From an uncultured Fretibacterium sp. (GTDB lineage: Bacteria; Synergistota; Synergistia; Synergistales; Aminobacteriaceae): a stretch of DNA of 9,336 nucleotides. The position numbers and the translations under genes were made by a program. Of this stretch, positions 5,249 to 9,336 are shown in pieces (the first letter of the stretch is position 1; each line of letters starts with the position of its first letter). The notes under the pieces were generated by a model. The model searched no databases and was not told the origin of the DNA. It was given only the letters and a program-made list of their open reading frames with translations. The stretch is taken from NCBI GenBank assembly GCA_937915755.1, contig CALGGR010000052.1:1-9336 (forward strand), read 5' to 3'.

Positions 5249-8200
5249 CTACTTCTTCTTCATCATCATGACGCACAACACTCCAAGCCCGGCAATGAGT
5301 CCGAGTCCGGCACTGCAACCGCTGCTTGAACTGCTGTAAACTGACTCGCTTCCCGCGCTGCCGTAGATGATGTCCGTCAGCGGGTACTCCTGTCCGTACA
5401 CCTGAAGAAGGAAGCCAACGCCGTTTTCGAGGTCTCTGGGATTGATCCGGAAGTGAAGCTTGTGATCTTCCTCCGGGAACATCGCAAAATGTTCCTTCAC
5501 GAACACCAAGCCTATATCAGCGTCAGAAATCTCCGACACATCTTTGCCCGATGATTCCGGCCTGAGCGCGTAGCCTATGAGAGCCGCGTCCGTCATGAGG
5601 TATTCACCGCCGTACTTCACTTCGACTTCCGCAGTAACTGGCTGAGTCTGTCCGTCAACTTCCTGCTCGATGAAGTCCTTGAAGTCCATTCCGTTGACCT
5701 TCACCCACTCGACATATGGGAAGTCCTCAGGGTCCAAATCCGCCGCCGCAAATTTTCCGGCAGATGTCGCCCTCGCATACTGTGTCTCAAGCTGTGTTCT
5801 GTCGAACGGAACTGAGTCCGTGTTCGTTATGCCTATGTTGAAGTACGCCATGTTGTTCCCGCCGTAATCAATGATGTCCCCGCTTACGTTGCGCCTGTTT
5901 TCATGAACCTCATCAATGTCATTCTCGGGGTCAATTTCCGCGTAGAGATAATATATTCCCTGCTCAAGATTCGGTGTCCACTCAAATTCCGCGAACTGCC
6001 TGTGATTGCCGTTGCCATGTCCGGGAAGCGTGTCGAATGTGTATTCGGCGATTGTCGTTTTCGTCGTGTTGTACTTCAGCTCCTTCGAGTAAGACAGCCT
6101 GACCTTGAAATTATTTGCGTCAACGAAGCTGGCATTGTACACAGGAATCGTGATCTTGTACTTCACGTCGTTCATGAGGAGGTTGCTGCTCTCAATGTCG
6201 TAATCGGAAGCGGTGTACCTTATGCCCCTTCCCCTGAGAGCTGTGAAGTCGTTGTCGTTTCCTGAGAACGCCCCGAAATTCCCGTTGTTGCTCTGAGGAA
6301 GCGTGGTGCAGTGGAATTTCTCAGGCAGAAGGAACGAGGGATCAGGCTTCTTCGAGTAGAGGCTGTTTTCTCCTCCCCACAGCTCGTCAATGTTCCTGAA
6401 ACTTTCCACAGCAAACGCCACTGTCATCGCTCCCGTAACATCAAGGTAAGGCTCAAACACAGCCGTGAACTGTGCGCCGCTCAGAGCAGGAGGAATGTTG
6501 ACCGTGATGCTCTCCTTGCTCGTTACGCTCCTTGTGAAGCTGGAAGTGGTGTCATACGGAATGTTAGCGAAACTTGAGCCGAATATGTTATCGATCACTG
6601 ACAGGAATTTTGTTACCGCACCGGCTTTGTTCGTCTTCTTTGTTGACTCCTGATCCGTTTTCGCATTCGTGAGCGTTATCGTCTCTTTGATCGTCGCTCC
6701 TTCCCATCTGTTGGTCACGCTGCTGTCTTTGCCGAGAAGTGAGGTATGACCCTCGTAGCCCTCGACTTGCTCAAGTGATGCAGGGTATGAGAACAAGTTT
6801 CCCGATTCGTGATACGGCTGGTAATGCGAGTCGTTCGTCCCTTTTACGGCTGTAGGTGTTGCCGGCTCACTCATTGCGAACGTGATATAGGTCTGCTTCC
6901 TCTCGGCCTTTGACACGTCGAAACTTCCGTATCTGCCTAATGTCTGGTCAAGAATCCATGACGGCGGATTATCGACAGGATAACGCCATATATAGCGGTT
7001 CGAGCTGTTTACGTAGAGCGTGTCAAGGTAATTCGCCTGAGTCGCTATCGACATTATGAAGCCTTTTTCGTTTTGGTTTGACGTGCTTGTTGTCGTCGTT
7101 ACGGTGTCCTTGAGCTTGTCCCAGAATTTCCCGACGGTCTCAATCTTTTTCCCGGCAGGAGTTTCACCGAGAAATGTCGACGTTATGCCCCTTATGCCCT
7201 GGAAAGTTGACGATGCGCCGCGTGTCAGACTGCTGTCGAGCGCGAATATCGTCTCAGCCGTGCTGGTCATGCCGTAACTCATGCTGCTCTTGTCCGCGCT
7301 AGTGGACGTGTTGCTGTACTCAATCTTCGTATCCATGAGGAGCGTGAAGTTCTGGGGCTGTTCCGTCAGCGCAGAACCGTCCGGCTTGATGTTGTCGACG
7401 TGGTAAGGCATCATCTGGAGTATCGCGGTGTAGTCCAGATCTGAACGGTCAACCGTCTTCACAGGGTCGCCAAGCGTTACGCTCTCTTCCGTGTAATCGG
7501 CCTTCGCAAAAGCAAGAAGGTGGTCACGTTCTGTCAGTGCTGTGATCTCGTAAACCTGAGTCCCCCAGTTCGATACGCCCGGTATGTTCGTCATCAGCAC
7601 AACATGACTCCTCATCTTGTTGCCGCCCCCGTCTGCCCACTGAGGATACTTGATCACGAGGTCGTCTCGTGTCGTTGCGGCTCCGACTGTGCCTGTGAAT
7701 TTCCCTGCGATGATGTCAAACTCGCGGTCAATGAGCGGGTAAGGCTTATCCTCTCCTGTAAGAGGTATAAGGAAATAATCCTTCCGGACATTATCCAGAT
7801 CATCATAATACCTCTCTTCAAGATATCTATGCGGAAGATTCCACATAGCTCCCGCACGTATGCCTACCCAGCCGTTAGCGTTGTCACCGTAATTCCAAGA
7901 ATTTGCCCCGTTTGAATGCCCGTGATATACCGGCTTTATGCTTCCAGCCGCGAAACTGTACCAGTCAACGAACGCGCCGAACACAAAATTAGTGTATCCA
8001 TTTATGTAGCCGTATTCTTTGTTGTTGTATTCTTCAGTGTACTGAAGCATGACTCGAAGGACGGCTATGTCATCCTGCCCGTCACCGTCAAAATCACCAA
8101 CAGCGGCTTTCACGCCCAGCGGAACATCTATATCGTTCCATCCGAGAAATCGATCATAATCATATGCCGTATGGAGAATATCAAATCCCCTGGAATCTTC

Positions 8201-9336
8201 ATCAGTCTGGAAATCGTTTCCGTTCCACTTGTAGGTCTTGACGTGAATCTTTCCTGTGTAACCTTTGAACCTAGTCAGGTTGAAGTTACTGTCAGGCGAA
8301 GTGTCCCTGTAGATTACGGCAAACTCATCCTTTCCGTCCCCGTCGAAATCACCCGCAACTGTGCAGAGCGAATACGTACAGGTAAGGCCGTCCATATTAG
8401 TGCCGTGACTTGAGCTGTTGTTGCCGCCGTACGTGGCGACTACTTCATTCTTTAACACGCTGACATTGAAGCTGGAATAGTCAGGAGCGTCGGTTGTGTG
8501 GGTAATCTGGAGGACTGTGTACCCTACTAATGTTATGGTCGAATAAGCTACAGCGATCTCATTCTTGTAGCCGTCTCCGTCGAAATCGCCGACCGCCATG
8601 CTGAGCGGGAAATATACTGTTCCGTCAAGCATTTTAGGCAAGTTGTTGTCATGATAAGTGAGAACCGGTGTCCATGAGCCGGAAACAGCCTTTTCCGCGT
8701 ATGTTGTGTACCAGTCGCTGGGACTGCTTAGATCTACATCTCCCAGATACAGATTGATTGTTCTGCCGTTCCTGAAGAGATATGCGGTAACTTCACGGTC
8801 ATAGCCCTTTACTGTCATGCCTCCTTTAACGTCAACCAGCGGATTATCTGTTATTACGCCAGCCTCTCCCCCATCTACGCGGTAAGAGCCGCCTTGCTCC
8901 ATCTTCAGGTTCTCGCCGTCAGGATCACTCGTAATGCGCGTACACTCAGTGGCGAATTTTCTGCCCATGTCATCAGCTTCAGCAGGCACAAAGAATTTCA
9001 GCAGAAATTTTCCTTTGTCGCCGCTTCTTAGCATTGAGATGTTGATGACCGCGACGCTCTGGTAGTCGAATGACCCTGCGGGAGTGTCGATAGTGTTCGT
9101 CAATGTCGCCAGATTATTGTTGCTGCCGTCAGTGTTGAACGAGTAGAGATCCTCGTGTTCCTGATTAGTAGAAGCCTGCACACCGTAAATGTACAGTGAG
9201 TCCTTGCTGAGGTACAAGTCCCCCGAAGTCTGCCCCGTAACGTGACGGATTAGATCCCCAATCTGGCTCAGTGCGAGCTGAGTTCCGTCATGGCCGGGTA
9301 CTGTTACAGCCGGGCATGTTCCCGCCGTGAAGATTA
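5249..9336 (-). CDS. Large FG-GAP/VCBS-repeat surface protein with Synergist-CTERM anchor, 5' end outside the window
   Basis: Partial gene: the frame is open to the window edge, giving 1361 codons. A TTG at 9215-9217 is only an internal Leu; 39 more in-frame codons without a stop precede it. Residues below are numbered from that Leu. FG-GAP/VCBS repeats with DFDGDG calcium loops occur at about 209-225, 287-303 and 373-388, and a decayed copy at 501-524. This suggests part of a beta-propeller-like head. Residues 630-720 and 840-910 are Ser/Thr-rich with alternating patterns. A CARDB-like beta-sandwich spans about 1019-1130, with EIDPENDIDEVHENRR at 1094-1109. The end has YSSSSSGC (1294-1301), a hydrophobic stretch and KKK, a Synergist-CTERM sorting signal. 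No catalytic motif was recognised; adhesion or pore formation are guesses. It is presumably exported, but the signal peptide is not in view. Confidence 0.9.
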   Translation of the reverse strand, partial: IFTAGTCPAVTVPGHDGTQLALSQIGDLIRHVTGQTSGDLYLSKDSLYIYGVQASTNQEHEDLYSFNTDGSNNNLATLTNTIDTPAGSFDYQSVAVINISMLRSGDKGKFLLKFFVPAEADDMGRKFATECTRITSDPDGENLKMEQGGSYRVDGGEAGVITDNPLVDVKGGMTVKGYDREVTAYLFRNGRTINLYLGDVDLSSPSDWYTTYAEKAVSGSWTPVLTYHDNNLPKMLDGTVYFPLSMAVGDFDGDGYKNEIAVAYSTITLVGYTVLQITHTTDAPDYSSFNVSVLKNEVVATYGGNNSSSHGTNMDGLTCTYSLCTVAGDFDGDGKDEFAVIYRDTSPDSNFNLTRFKGYTGKIHVKTYKWNGNDFQTDEDSRGFDILHTAYDYDRFLGWNDIDVPLGVKAAVGDFDGDGQDDIAVLRVMLQYTEEYNNKEYGYINGYTNFVFGAFVDWYSFAAGSIKPVYHGHSNGANSWNYGDNANGWVGIRAGAMWNLPHRYLEERYYDDLDNVRKDYFLIPLTGEDKPYPLIDREFDIIAGKFTGTVGAATTRDDLVIKYPQWADGGGNKMRSHVVLMTNIPGVSNWGTQVYEITALTERDHLLAFAKADYTEESVTLGDPVKTVDRSDLDYTAILQMMPYHVDNIKPDGSALTEQPQNFTLLMDTKIEYSNTSTSADKSSMSYGMTSTAETIFALDSSLTRGASSTFQGIRGITSTFLGETPAGKKIETVGKFWDKLKDTVTTTTSTSNQNEKGFIMSIATQANYLDTLYVNSSNRYIWRYPVDNPPSWILDQTLGRYGSFDVSKAERKQTYITFAMSEPATPTAVKGTNDSHYQPYHESGNLFSYPASLEQVEGYEGHTSLLGKDSSVTNRWEGATIKETITLTNAKTDQESTKKTNKAGAVTKFLSVIDNIFGSSFANIPYDTTSSFTRSVTSKESITVNIPPALSGAQFTAVFEPYLDVTGAMTVAFAVESFRNIDELWGGENSLYSKKPDPSFLLPEKFHCTTLPQSNNGNFGAFSGNDNDFTALRGRGIRYTASDYDIESSNLLMNDVKYKITIPVYNASFVDANNFKVRLSYSKELKYNTTKTTIAEYTFDTLPGHGNGNHRQFAEFEWTPNLEQGIYYLYAEIDPENDIDEVHENRRNVSGDIIDYGGNNMAYFNIGITNTDSVPFDRTQLETQYARATSAGKFAAADLDPEDFPYVEWVKVNGMDFKDFIEQEVDGQTQPVTAEVEVKYGGEYLMTDAALIGYALRPESSGKDVSEISDADIGLVFVKEHFAMFPEEDHKLHFRINPRDLENGVGFLLQVYGQEYPLTDIIYGSAGSESVYSSSSSGCSAGLGLIAGLGVLCVMMMKKK
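5252..5335 (-). other. Synergist-CTERM sorting signal (coding segment)
   Basis: The last 28 residues of the large protein are a run of five Ser, Gly-Cys, a short helix of Gly, Leu, Ile, Val and Met, and three terminal Lys. This tripartite layout (Ser-rich linker with SGC motif, transmembrane helix, basic tail) is the Synergist-CTERM signal, a putative substrate tag for a membrane sorting protease in Synergistota. It implies that the protein passes through the membrane and is held or processed at the cell surface. It is also the main taxonomic marker in the window. Confidence 0.75.
5828..6163 (-). other. CARDB-like beta-sandwich domain (coding segment)
   Basis: The encoded segment begins KYKITIPVYNASFVDANNFK, continues with alternating strands and closes with YYLYAEIDPENDIDEVHENR, then ends in NN plus a final strand. 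CARDB domains typically show an early Asn-rich turn after a conserved strand and a late D-P-x-N-x-I-x-E-x-x-E-x-N pattern, which this fits well. Such domains act as adhesion or spacer modules in extracellular proteins. The assignment is from pattern recognition only. Confidence 0.55.
8054..8593 (-). repeat. Three FG-GAP/VCBS repeats in the large surface protein
   Basis: Three coding repeats (8543-8593, 8309-8359, 8054-8101 on the minus strand) encode VGDFDGDGYKNEIAVAY, VAGDFDGDGKDEFAVIY and VGDFDGDGQDDIAVLR. Each contains the D-x-D-G-D-G calcium loop followed by a hydrophobic strand, as in FG-GAP/VCBS propeller blades. Spacing is about 78 residues between the first two and about 86 between the second and third, close to single blades with long loops. 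At DNA level they share only short identical stretches, such as GTCGAAATC on the plus strand in two of them, so they are old duplications rather than recent ones. Confidence 0.85.

Noticed and set aside
7916..8413. A 165-codon open frame on the plus strand inside the large surface-protein gene.
   Set aside because: It lies opposite the FG-GAP repeats, its protein has no domain-like pattern, and it has no convincing ribosome site; it is a shadow of the minus-strand gene.

Overview
The window looks like a chromosomal segment of a Synergistota (Synergistetes) bacterium. The best clue is the C-terminus of the large surface protein: a serine run, Gly-Cys, a short hydrophobic helix and a final Lys-Lys-Lys. 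This matches the Synergist-CTERM sorting signal known from that phylum. The predicted meso-diaminopimelate-type MurE and the moderate GC content agree. All protein-coding genes are on the minus strand, so the order of transcription runs from high to low coordinates.

Region 1 (9336 down to 5249): the 3' part of a very large secreted or surface protein, cut by the window edge. At least 1361 codons are open. It carries three FG-GAP/VCBS calcium-loop repeats, a decayed fourth copy, long Ser/Thr-rich beta-like stretches, a CARDB-like domain and the CTERM anchor. A G/C-rich hairpin with a T-run (5202-5231) ends it.

Region 2 (5219 down to 138): a tightly packed transcription unit. A good sigma70-type promoter (TTGTGA, 17 bp, TATAAT) has its -35 box inside the loop of the preceding terminator. 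It is followed by a 71-residue basic protein overlapping a divergent GNAT-like acetyltransferase (a toxin-antitoxin-like layout), then a canonical GNAT acetyltransferase, then murE, murF and mraY. The last three genes make UDP-MurNAc-tripeptide, UDP-MurNAc-pentapeptide and lipid I in succession. Spacings between genes are 16 nt or less, or overlaps, so the acetyltransferase genes and the peptidoglycan genes are probably co-transcribed, although a weak internal promoter may precede murE. A second hairpin of the same design (104-125) follows mraY.

Region 3 (1-85, plus strand): what looks like the right end of an IS200/IS605-type element that encodes TnpB, with the terminal hairpin and GTAGTTCAC end. 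It abuts the mraY terminator. If the element is active, the bases just beyond it (from 86) would be the guide of its omega RNA.
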